Of a stretch of 7,399 nt of DNA, positions 1-6,087 are shown piece by piece. The translations under genes and the position numbers were made by a program. The first letter of the stretch is position 1. Each line of letters begins with the position of its first letter. Source of the stretch: Desulfobulbus sp. (GTDB taxonomy: Bacteria; Desulfobacterota; Desulfobulbia; Desulfobulbales; Desulfobulbaceae); assembly GCA_030602145.1 (NCBI GenBank), contig JAUWAH010000108.1, positions 1 through 7,399 on the forward strand, read 5' to 3'. The notes under the pieces were generated by a model. It did not search any database. It was not told the DNA's origin and was given only the letters and a program-made list of their open reading frames with translations.

Positions 1-591
1 CAGGGCGGGAATGTCCGAGGCAATATAACAGGCATCGGCGCCGACGCCCATGACCAGCGGACTGTGATTGCGGGCGGCCACCAGCAGATCCGGTTCCTTG
101 GCCCACAGGACGCCGATGGCGTAGGACCCCTCCACCCGGGCCAGGGCGGCACGAACCGCGGCGACCAGGTCGCCTTGCAGGCAATCCTCGATCAGATGGG
201 CCAACACCTCGGTGTCGGTTTCCGAGGTAAACACATGGCCCTTGGCGGTCAGTTCCTTTTTCAGGGCACTGTAGTTTTCGATGATGCCGTTATGGACGAC
301 CACCAGTTCGCCGGTGCAGTCGGTATGGGGGTGAGCATTGTTCTCAGTAGGGGCACCGTGGGTTGCCAAGCTGGTATGGGCGAGACCGGTGGAACTGGCC
401 ACGCCGATATACTCGTCGACCACCGCTTCCAGGTTGGCCAGTTTTCCCTTGGCCCGATGGCGGACCAGTTGGTTGTCGTGCTGATAGACCAGGCCGGCGG
501 AATCGTAGCCCCGATACTCCAGGCGCCGCAATCCCTCCAGTAGAATGGGAACAACCCGTCTCGACCCGACATAACCAACGATTCCGCACAT
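1..591 (-). CDS. glmS: Glutamine--fructose-6-phosphate aminotransferase (isomerizing), N-terminal part
   Basis: GlmS converts fructose-6-phosphate and glutamine to glucosamine-6-phosphate, the entry to UDP-GlcNAc, peptidoglycan and lipid A. The window holds the first 197 codons; the C-terminal sugar isomerase domains lie off the left edge. The protein opens MCGIVGYV, so Cys2 becomes the N-terminal nucleophile of the class II glutamine amidotransferase (Ntn) fold after Met removal. RRLEYRGYDSAG (residues 22-33), VVVHNGIIENY (97-107) and SETDTE (123-128, with the glutamine-binding Asp at 126) match the family. The start is fixed by Cys2, with a GAGGGG Shine-Dalgarno eight bases upstream. Oddity: the family motif HTRWATHG reads HTSLATHG here (72-79), replacing the equivalents of E. 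coli Arg73 and Trp74. It is divergent from pyrE. Identity as GlmS is secure from this domain; full-length integrity cannot be judged. Confidence 0.95.
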   Translation of the reverse strand, partial: MCGIVGYVGSRRVVPILLEGLRRLEYRGYDSAGLVYQHDNQLVRHRAKGKLANLEAVVDEYIGVASSTGLAHTSLATHGAPTENNAHPHTDCTGELVVVHNGIIENYSALKKELTAKGHVFTSETDTEVLAHLIEDCLQGDLVAAVRAALARVEGSYAIGVLWAKEPDLLVAARNHSPLVMGVGADACYIASDIPAL

Positions 592-642
592 ATACCATTC
601 CCCTCTTCTTCTGTTAGCCAATAAGACCAATGCATTTGTGCC

Positions 643-671
643 AGTATCTTCCAGGCAGCGATAAAATGCAA
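643..671 (-). promoter_or_regulatory. Candidate sigma70-type promoter for glmS
   Basis: On the minus strand, TTGCAT (666-671) and GATACT (643-648) are separated by 17 bp. They match the -35 and -10 consensus at 3/6 and 4/6 positions. This would start RNA near 636 and leave a leader of about 45 nt before the glmS ATG. The match is weak; spacing and position are the main support. Confidence 0.3.
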
Positions 672-772
672 GACCTCAAAATGCTGCTTGATAAGTTCGC
701 CTCCCTTCCCAGCAGGCCGGAAGCCGAACTCGCCATTCCCTGTTTCCTTTTTCCCACAGAGGAGAAATCGTT

Positions 773-800
773 TTGCGAAAGGCGGAAAAGACGGTATTCT
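773..800 (+). promoter_or_regulatory. Candidate sigma70-type promoter for pyrE operon
   Basis: TTGCGA (773-778) and TATTCT (795-800) are separated by 16 bp, each matching consensus at 4/6 positions. Transcription would start near 807, giving a leader of about 24 nt that still includes the pyrE Shine-Dalgarno. If real, it rules out the longer pyrE reading starting at 630. Confidence 0.33.
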
Positions 801-818
801 TTGTATCAAAACCCCGTG

Positions 819-824
819 AAAGGA
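819..824 (+). promoter_or_regulatory. Ribosome binding site of pyrE
   Basis: AAAGGA lies six bases before the ATG at 831. It decides the pyrE start in favour of 831 rather than the in-frame ATG codons at 630 or 666, which have no comparable site. Confidence 0.7.
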
Positions 825-830
825 TTCTCT

Positions 831-1397
831 ATGAACGAACGACAACGATTACGCGAACTGCTTCTCCGTAAATCCTACCGGCAGGGCACCTTCACCCTGA
901 CTTCCGGCAAGACTTCGGATTTCTATGTCGACGGCAAGCAGACCACCCTCGACGCGGAAGGCGCCTACCTGTGCGGCCGCCTCCTATTTGAACTAATTCG
1001 GCAGCACCAGGAGCCCATCCTCGGCGTGGGCGGCATGACCTTGGGCGCCGATCCGTTGGTGACGGCGGTTTCCCTGGTCAGCTATCTGGAAAAAGCACCG
1101 ATCCCGGCCTTCATCGTCCGCAAGGAGGCCAAGGGACACGGGACCGGCAACTACATCGAAGGCAAGAACAACCTCGTTCCCGGCGGCCTGGTTGCCCTGG
1201 TCGAGGACGTGGTCACCACCGGCGGCACCCTGATCAAGGTCATTGAGCGGGTGGAGAACGAAGGATTCAGGGTGGGGTTGGTGACAACCATCGTCGACCG
1301 GCAGGAGGGTGGCGCCGAAATACTCGCCGCCAAGGGCTATCCGCTCAAGGCGGTGTTCACCCGCGAGCAGCTCATCGGGACACCTGCGCAAAAATGA
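831..1397 (+). CDS. pyrE: Orotate phosphoribosyltransferase
   Basis: PyrE joins orotate to PRPP to make orotidine-5'-monophosphate, the fifth step of pyrimidine synthesis, in the cytoplasm. The 188-residue product has the type I phosphoribosyltransferase PRPP motif VALVEDVVTTGGT (121-133), where the acidic pair precedes the TTGGT phosphate loop. It also has the flexible catalytic loop RKEAKGHGTGN (97-107) and an N-terminal TSGKTSDFYVD segment (24-34) typical of OPRTases. The length fits bacterial PyrE (about 180-215). The start at 831 follows an AAAGGA site and places the family N-terminus correctly. The frame stays open for 67 codons upstream, but that part resembles nothing in the family. 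It heads an operon: its TGA overlaps the next gene's ATG (ATGA). Confidence 0.95.
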   Translation: MNERQRLRELLLRKSYRQGTFTLTSGKTSDFYVDGKQTTLDAEGAYLCGRLLFELIRQHQEPILGVGGMTLGADPLVTAVSLVSYLEKAPIPAFIVRKEAKGHGTGNYIEGKNNLVPGGLVALVEDVVTTGGTLIKVIERVENEGFRVGLVTTIVDRQEGGAEILAAKGYPLKAVFTREQLIGTPAQK

Positions 1398-1564
1398 AGT
1401 GCAGGGAATGCGACAAACACCTGGTGGTGCAGCGTCGTTGCCGCCAGGTACGTTTGCAATGCACGGGCTGCCGCAAAGAATTTCGCATCCATGAAATCGC
1501 CGCCGATCTGGATCCGGAAACCGAAGCGGAACTGGAACGGTTTACCTGCATCATTTACGACTGA
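1394..1564 (+). CDS. Small double-CXXC cysteine-rich protein (56 aa)
   Basis: The 56-residue product begins MKCRECDKHL. It has two CXXC pairs, C3-R-E-C6 and C23-T-G-C26, plus Cys16 and Cys52. The two pairs, 16 residues apart, resemble a four-cysteine zinc ribbon or a pair of redox CXXC motifs. Between them is a basic stretch (residues 14-20); the C-terminal half is acidic and predicted helical (about 35-51). There is no signal peptide or membrane segment. Its ATG overlaps the pyrE TGA as ATGA, with only a poor Shine-Dalgarno, which suggests translational coupling. From memory, this resembles small proteins that NCBI labels dual CXXC motif small (seleno)protein, seen mainly in Desulfobacterota; I could not check this. 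All cysteines here are TGC codons, so this is the Cys form. Function is unknown; a metal-binding or thiol role is inference. Confidence 0.78.
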   Translation: MKCRECDKHLVVQRRCRQVRLQCTGCRKEFRIHEIAADLDPETEAELERFTCIIYD

Positions 1565-1569
1565 CGACA

Positions 1570-2040
1570 ATGACCCTCTCCAAGGTCCATGTACGGGCCA
1601 ACAACTCCGCCACCCTGATCTGTCCGGCCTGCGGTGCCATCAAGCATATCGCCGCCGAACGGTTTCTGCATAGCCGCCATACCCTCACTGTCCGCTGCCG
1701 CTGTCAGCAGGTGTTCACCGTTCTCCTTGACTTCCGGAGGCATTATCGTAAGCAGACCAGCCTGCCGGGCACGTATGAGATCCTCAGCGAAGGCGGTGTC
1801 GGCGGCGGTATTATTCACATCAACAACATCTCCCGGGGCGGCGTCGGCTTCACGGTCTCCGGGATGCATCGCATCGAAAAGGACCAGGTCCTGCATCTCG
1901 AGTTCCAGCTCAACGACAAGAAGAAAACCGCCCTGAAAAAACGGGTCCAGGTCAAATCGGTGCTCCAGAACGCCATCGGCTGCCAATTCATGGACGCCGA
2001 TCCCATGGAGCGGGCCCTGGGCTTTTTCCTCCAGAGTTAA
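1570..2040 (+). CDS. PilZ-domain protein with N-terminal cysteine pairs
   Basis: The 156-residue cytoplasmic protein has two parts. Residues 1-50 carry C18-P-A-C21 and C43-R-C45, resembling a small zinc-ribbon-like module. Residues 55-155 look like a PilZ domain, a beta-barrel that usually binds cyclic di-GMP. The RxxxR signature is R56-R-H-Y-R60, and the [D/N]xSxxG signature is N86-I-S-R-G-G91, so both ligand-binding motifs are present. A typical PilZ strand pattern and a final QFMDAD segment (139-144) follow. The ATG lies five bases after the preceding stop and lacks a clear Shine-Dalgarno, so translation is probably coupled to the small cysteine protein. The last codon interlocks with the hflX stop. 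A c-di-GMP sensor role follows from the family; its target is unknown. Confidence 0.85.
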   Translation: MTLSKVHVRANNSATLICPACGAIKHIAAERFLHSRHTLTVRCRCQQVFTVLLDFRRHYRKQTSLPGTYEILSEGGVGGGIIHINNISRGGVGFTVSGMHRIEKDQVLHLEFQLNDKKKTALKKRVQVKSVLQNAIGCQFMDADPMERALGFFLQS

Positions 2041-3719
2041 TCCTCCCCTGCCGCCTCCCCTCCCCGTTCGCCCGTACCGCCGCGACCCGGCTGCAAACCA
2101 CCCTGCAACATTTCCTGGGCCCGGGCAAGCAATGGCTCCAGGGTCGTCGCATCCAGGGCGCTGATCCCCACCCCATCACCGCACAGGGCTATCTGCACCT
2201 GCTCCTCCGGCGGCAGGCAGTCAATCTTGTTGAAGACCTTGAGACAGGCAATATCATCCAACTCCAACTCGGCCAGAATCGCCTCCACTGTGGCCACCTG
2301 CTGCCGCCAGGAGGGATTGGCAACATCGATCACATGGAGGAGGAGATCAGCCTCGAACAGTTCCTCCAGGGTCGATTCGAAGGCCTTGAGCAGGTCGGCG
2401 GGCAGATGGCGGATGAACCCGACGGTGTCGGTGATGATCACCTCCATGTCCTCGGGAAAACGCAGGCGACGACTTGTGGGGTCGAGGGTGGCGAAGAGCA
2501 GGTCCTCGGCCAGGATGTCGCTCTTGGTCAGGGTGTTGAGCAGAGTCGACTTGCCGGCATTGGTGTAGCCGACCAGGGAAATCACCGGCACGTCGCGCTT
2601 GCGGCGGCGGCTGCGGCGATGGAAGCGCTGCTCGCCCACCGCCTTCAGTTCCTTGCCCAGCCGGGTGATCCGGTCGTTGATCCGCCGCTTGTCTATCTCC
2701 AGACGGGTCTCGCCCGGGCCGCGGGCGCCGATGCCGCCGGTCAGGCGCGACAGGGCGTCGTCCCGGGTGGTCAGCTTGGGCAACAGGTATTTCAACTGGG
2801 CCATCTCGATCTGCAGCTTGCCCTCCCGGGACCTGGCCCGGCTGGCAAAGATGTCGAGGATCAGTTGGGTGCGGTCGACGACCCGCAGGTCGGTGTGATC
2901 GGTGACCGAACGGATCTGCGAAGGGCTCAGTTCCTGATCGAAGACCAGCAGATTGGCCCCCAGCCGCAAACTCGTCAGGACAATCTCCACCAGCTTACCG
3001 CGACCGAGGATGAATCGGGGGTGGATGTGCTTGCGCCGCTGGATCACCTCCGCCAAAACCTCGACCCCGGCGGAGCGGGCCAATTCGGCCAGTTCGGCCA
3101 TGGAGTCCTCGGCCTCGCCCCGTGAACCGGTGGTCACCGAAACGAGGATGGCCCGGTCCTTGCCTTGGTCGACCTCACGCACCGGTCGTTCCCGGACGAA
3201 TTCTTCCTCCAGGGCATCGATCAGCTCGATGCAGGAGACCTGTTGATTGGCGGGGTGGACCGGTGCCAGCGTCGCCCAGTCGCGGCCTTCGACGGGTCGG
3301 GGCACGAGATGGACGGCGTGGAGCAGATCCGGCAGGCCGTCCCGGAGGGTGAGGACTGCCATCAGGTCGAGCCGCAGACAGGCCAGATCCATGATATCCT
3401 CCTCGCTCACCGCCGAGGAGCCGCCGAGCACGGTATGGACGCAGCGCAAACCGCGCAGCCGGCCGCCGGCACCGGAGACATGGGCCAGGGTCGGAATGGT
3501 GATCCGGTCGTAATCGCCGACCACCACCGCCTCGATTCGGCCGGAACGGTGGATCAGCAGACCGATCTGGCGGTTGAGTTCGAAGGAGAGCGCCGCCAGC
3601 GAACGGGCGGTTTCGCGACCGACAATCTCCTCGGGCGCGACCTTCTTCTGGGCGAGCCGCTCAAGATCCCGCAGTTGCTTGGGCTTGAGACCGTTGGTGT
3701 TGCCGGTGACCGTGGCGAT
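2037..3719 (-). CDS. hflX: Ribosome-splitting GTPase HflX, apparent ATC start
   Basis: HflX is a translational GTPase that binds the 50S subunit and splits stalled or idle 70S ribosomes, often after stress. Read from 3719 the product has 560 residues. An N-terminal extension absent from E. coli HflX (about 1-185) begins with residues matching the family's GNTxGLKP pattern. The HflX domain follows, with FDQELSPSQ (261-269) and the glycine-rich GGIGARGPGET (328-338). The G domain has P-loop GYTNAGKS (384-391), DTVGF (431-435) and NKID (497-500). A short Gly/Glu-rich tail ends it. No ATG, GTG or TTG occurs between the in-frame TGA at 3738-3740 and a GTG at 3525-3527. The GTG start would delete 64 residues that look like family sequence. 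AGGAG at 3727-3731 is seven bases from an ATC codon (3717-3719), taken here as the start. A sequencing error (ATG to ATC) is possible. It is last in the minus-strand cluster. Confidence 0.9.
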   Translation of the reverse strand: MATVTGNTNGLKPKQLRDLERLAQKKVAPEEIVGRETARSLAALSFELNRQIGLLIHRSGRIEAVVVGDYDRITIPTLAHVSGAGGRLRGLRCVHTVLGGSSAVSEEDIMDLACLRLDLMAVLTLRDGLPDLLHAVHLVPRPVEGRDWATLAPVHPANQQVSCIELIDALEEEFVRERPVREVDQGKDRAILVSVTTGSRGEAEDSMAELAELARSAGVEVLAEVIQRRKHIHPRFILGRGKLVEIVLTSLRLGANLLVFDQELSPSQIRSVTDHTDLRVVDRTQLILDIFASRARSREGKLQIEMAQLKYLLPKLTTRDDALSRLTGGIGARGPGETRLEIDKRRINDRITRLGKELKAVGEQRFHRRSRRRKRDVPVISLVGYTNAGKSTLLNTLTKSDILAEDLLFATLDPTSRRLRFPEDMEVIITDTVGFIRHLPADLLKAFESTLEELFEADLLLHVIDVANPSWRQQVATVEAILAELELDDIACLKVFNKIDCLPPEEQVQIALCGDGVGISALDATTLEPLLARAQEMLQGGLQPGRGGTGERGGEAAGED

Positions 3720-3722
3720 GGC

Positions 3723-3739
3723 GAAACTCCTCGAGTTTC
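3723..3739 (-). promoter_or_regulatory. Hairpin covering the hflX ribosome binding site
   Basis: The minus-strand RNA reads GAAACTC-GAG-GAGTTTC, a perfect 7-bp stem with a three-base loop ending three bases before the proposed start. AGGAG falls in the loop and the 3' arm, so the folded form would hide it. No T-run follows, so it is not an intrinsic terminator. Translational control of hflX is inferred from position. Confidence 0.55.
3727..3731 (-). promoter_or_regulatory. Ribosome binding site of hflX
   Basis: AGGAG on the minus strand sits seven bases before the ATC at 3717-3719, ideal spacing for that codon. No other plausible start has a comparable site; ACG at 3711-3713 would be 13 bases away. 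It is the main evidence for the proposed non-canonical start. Confidence 0.65.
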
Positions 3740-3746
3740 AGGTTAT

Positions 3747-3793
3747 CAGGGTATGGAGATCGGAGCAGGTCAGGGTATTGAACAACAGGGTAT
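3747..3793. repeat. Three direct copies of CAGGGTAT
   Basis: CAGGGTAT occurs at 3747-3754, 3771-3778 and 3786-3793, all in the same orientation, within the 92-bp asnS-hflX spacer. The first two share a ninth base (TCAGGGTAT) and are exactly 24 bp apart; the third is 15 bp further. On the transcribed strand they read ATACCCTG. I know no regulator with this site. They could be protein or RNA contact sites, or a small duplication remnant. Confidence 0.6.
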
Positions 3794-3811
3794 CCGATGG
3801 CCCCGGCCGCA

Positions 3812-5191
3812 TCAGCACGGGGCGCTGCCCGGCGTGCGCGGAAAGGGAATAACCTCGCGGATATTCTGCATGCCGGAGACGAACTGCACCAATCGTTCGA
3901 ATCCCAGGCCGAAACCGGCATGCGGCACCGAACCGAAACGGCGCAGATCGAGATACCAGCCGTACTGCTCCAGGTCGAGGCCGGCCGCGGCCATGCGGGC
4001 CGCCAGCACCTCCAAGCGTTCCTCGCGCTGGCTGCCGCCGATTAACTCACCGATGCCGGGAACCAGGATATCCATGGCGGCGACGGTGCGTCCCCCGTCA
4101 TCCAGACGCATGTAAAACGGTTTGATCGATTCCGGATAATTGGTGACGATCACCGGGCCATGGGCAACCTGCTCGCAGAGATAACGTTCGTGTTCGGCCT
4201 GGAGATCCGTCCCCCACTGGACCGGAAAGTCGAATGGTTGGCCGGACCGCTCTAATTCGGCCACCGCTTCGGTATAAGTGAGATGGGCAAAGGGCTTATC
4301 CCTGACCAGGGTCAGCCTGTCGATCAAACCCTTGGCGATATACTGGTCGAAAAGGGCCAGATCCTCGCTGCATTCGTCCAGGGCAGTGGCGACGAGAAAC
4401 CTGACCATCGTCTCGGCCACCTCCATGTCCCCCCGCAGGTCGCAGAAGGCCATCTCCGGCTCCACCATCCAGAACTCGGCCAAGTGCCTGCTGGTGTTGG
4501 AGTTCTCCGCCCGGAAGGTCGGGCCGAAGGTGTACACCCGGCTGTGCGACAGGGCGTAGATCTCGGCCTGCAACTGACCGCTGACCGTCAGCCCGGCCCG
4601 CCTGCCGAAAAAATCATTGCCAAAGGGATCACTGCCCTGAAGATCACCCGGCTCGAGTGCGGTCACGGTGAACATCTCGCCGGCCCCTTCGCAGTCCGAG
4701 GTGGTGATCACCGGAGTATGGACCTGGAGGAAACCCTGTTCGCGGAAGAACCGGTGAATGGCGAAACTGAGCGCACTCCGCACCCTGGCCACCGCCCCCA
4801 ACGCATTGGTCCGGGGCCGGAGATGGGCAAGAGAACGGAGAAACTCGAAGCTATGGCGTTTTTTCTGCAGCGGATAGGTTTCGGGATCGGCCCAACCGAG
4901 CACGGTGACCGATTCGGCCCGGATTTCCACCGTTTGTCCCTTGGCCGGCGAGGCAACCAACAGACCGCGAACGGAAAGCGAGCAGCCGGTGCTGAGTTTG
5001 CAGACCTCGGTCTGGTAATTGGCCAGCTCGGCCTCGGCGATCACCTGGATATTGGCCAGGCAGGAGCCGTCATTGACTTCGAGAAACGTCAGTCCGCCCG
5101 AGTCGCGGCGGGTCCGCAGCCAGCCATTGATCTCGACCTCGCTGCCCACCTGTTGTTGGCTGAGAATATCGGCGATCCGCGTTGTTGCCAT
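3812..5191 (-). CDS. asnS: Asparaginyl-tRNA synthetase
   Basis: AsnRS charges tRNA-Asn with asparagine using ATP. The 459-residue product is close to E. coli AsnRS (466). An N-terminal OB-fold anticodon-binding domain (about 1-115) precedes a class IIb catalytic core. Motif 1 lies near 148-162. Motif 2, with [17 protein letters not shown] (226-242), has the sequence that separates AsnRS from AspRS. Motif 3 is [13 protein letters not shown] (426-438), and the C-terminus carries the family's IPFPRTP. Two ATG codons are adjacent (5194 and 5191). The second was chosen because GGAG lies four bases and AGGGGG seven bases upstream of it, against one and four for the first. An in-frame TTG at 5242 gives an extension that looks like untranslated spacer. 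It follows lpxI by 47 bp, probably as part of one transcript. AsnRS implies direct charging of tRNA-Asn, at least in part. Confidence 0.95.
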   Translation of the reverse strand: MATTRIADILSQQQVGSEVEINGWLRTRRDSGGLTFLEVNDGSCLANIQVIAEAELANYQTEVCKLSTGCSLSVRGLLVASPAKGQTVEIRAESVTVLGWADPETYPLQKKRHSFEFLRSLAHLRPRTNALGAVARVRSALSFAIHRFFREQGFLQVHTPVITTSDCEGAGEMFTVTALEPGDLQGSDPFGNDFFGRRAGLTVSGQLQAEIYALSHSRVYTFGPTFRAENSNTSRHLAEFWMVEPEMAFCDLRGDMEVAETMVRFLVATALDECSEDLALFDQYIAKGLIDRLTLVRDKPFAHLTYTEAVAELERSGQPFDFPVQWGTDLQAEHERYLCEQVAHGPVIVTNYPESIKPFYMRLDDGGRTVAAMDILVPGIGELIGGSQREERLEVLAARMAAAGLDLEQYGWYLDLRRFGSVPHAGFGLGFERLVQFVSGMQNIREVIPFPRTPGSAPC

Positions 5192-5238
5192 CATGCTCCC
5201 CCCTGCTCCGAACCTTCTTCCCTGGCTGCTTCGATCAT

Positions 5239-6087
5239 TCAATAGTCGGGCATGCCGTGTTCGTCCTCGCTCAGACCGACCACCACCAGGCCGGCCCGGT
5301 CGGCGGCCGCCACCATGGCCTCCCGATCAAAGAGCAGCGACTGGCCGGCTTCCACCGCCAGCACCGCTCCCTTGACCGCAGCCAGGGTTTCGACGGTCCG
5401 GGGTCCGGTGGCGGGCAGATCGAACCGGAAGTCCTGGTCGGGTTTCTTCACCTTGACCACCACCGCCCCGGAGCCGGCCAGTTCCCCGCCCCGGCGGATG
5501 GCGGCGTCGGTGCCTTCGATGGCCTCCACCGCCAGGACGCTGCGGTCGCGGACCACCACGCACTGGCCGATATCCAGCCGCCCCACCTCGCGGGCCACCT
5601 TCCAGCCGAACCGAATGTCCTCCATCTGCGCGGCCGATGGCTTCTTGCGGGTCAGCACGCCGTGCGGAAAAAAGAGGTGATCCAGATAGCAGGTGGAGGC
5701 CAGAACCCGAATGCCTTCTGCCTCCAGCGAGGCGGCCACCGCCCGGAGAATAGCGTCATCCTGGCGCCGGTCGATCTTGTTCCACAGGCTCAACCCTTTC
5801 AGGTCCGGCAGGATGTCGTGAAAGATGCGGGTCTTGGTGATGGTGCCGGCAAAGACGGTTTCCCCGACCCCTTCCCGACGGAAATGGGTTATGATCTTGC
5901 CCAGTTGCCCCAGTTTGACCCAGTAAACCACATCGGCCAGATCTTCCAGTTCGGCGGCGGTCTCATTGACATGGGCGATGGCCACCACCCGCCTTCCCCT
6001 GCGGCGTGCGGCCGAGGCAAAGAGCAGCGGAAACTGGCCGCCGCCGGCGATCAGGCCGATGGCAGGTGCTTGGCCGTTCTCAGTCAT
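5239..6087 (-). CDS. lpxI: UDP-2,3-diacylglucosamine diphosphatase LpxI (DUF1009)
   Basis: LpxI hydrolyses UDP-2,3-diacylglucosamine to lipid X and UMP, the fourth step of lipid A synthesis, replacing the unrelated LpxH in many alphaproteobacteria and Desulfobacterota. The 282-residue product starts with a nucleotide-binding-like N-terminus containing IGLIAGGGQFPLL (10-22). It ends with a catalytic domain containing KKPDQDFRFDLP (214-225). Asp223 there is the likely counterpart of the essential Asp225 reported for Caulobacter LpxI, by motif position only. The length fits the family (about 270-290). The ATG at 6087 lies inside the end of lpxA, overlapping by eight bases (ATGACTGA), with no good Shine-Dalgarno, so coupled translation is likely. 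An in-frame start at 6192 would run deep into lpxA and gives no family sequence. Confidence 0.92.
   Translation of the reverse strand: MTENGQAPAIGLIAGGGQFPLLFASAARRRGRRVVAIAHVNETAAELEDLADVVYWVKLGQLGKIITHFRREGVGETVFAGTITKTRIFHDILPDLKGLSLWNKIDRRQDDAILRAVAASLEAEGIRVLASTCYLDHLFFPHGVLTRKKPSAAQMEDIRFGWKVAREVGRLDIGQCVVVRDRSVLAVEAIEGTDAAIRRGGELAGSGAVVVKVKKPDQDFRFDLPATGPRTVETLAAVKGAVLAVEAGQSLLFDREAMVAAADRAGLVVVGLSEDEHGMPDY

Larger units (their letters stand above)
592..830. other. Divergent glmS/pyrE intergenic region
   Basis: This 239-bp gap separates the glmS and pyrE start codons and is more AT-rich than its flanks. It holds weak sigma70-like promoter candidates for each gene, listed separately. 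The plus strand is open in frame with pyrE from 630 and the minus strand is open across most of the gap, but neither reading has a convincing ribosome site or a recognisable protein. I saw no tRNA, no strong terminator and no glmS-ribozyme core upstream of glmS. Confidence 0.7.

Noticed and set aside
625..643. Sigma54 promoter for glmS (TGGCAC on the minus strand at 638-643)
   Set aside because: The -12 TTGC element is not at the required spacing; the nearest TTG is shifted by two bases.
630..830. N-terminal extension of pyrE by 67 codons from an upstream in-frame ATG
   Set aside because: The PyrE family N-terminus begins at 831, which has an AAAGGA site. The upstream part has no ribosome site and no family resemblance, and it would overlap the candidate promoter.
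592..830. glmS ribozyme or riboswitch in the glmS leader
   Set aside because: The likely leader is only about 45 nt and I see no conserved ribozyme core. That element is mainly known from Gram-positives.
2037..3527. hflX starting at GTG 3527
   Set aside because: It would discard 64 residues that look like genuine HflX N-terminal sequence and has no matching ribosome site. It is kept only as the fallback if ATC initiation is disproved.
3723..3740. Selenocysteine TGA with SECIS hairpin at the in-frame TGA before hflX
   Set aside because: The stem begins inside the TGA itself, leaving no room for a bacterial SECIS geometry, and the frame upstream has no recognisable protein.
3661..3921. Minus-strand frame of 86 codons across the asnS end and hflX start
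   Set aside because: It is a shifted reading of asnS and hflX coding sequence with no independent support. It also offers no frameshift that would give hflX an ATG.
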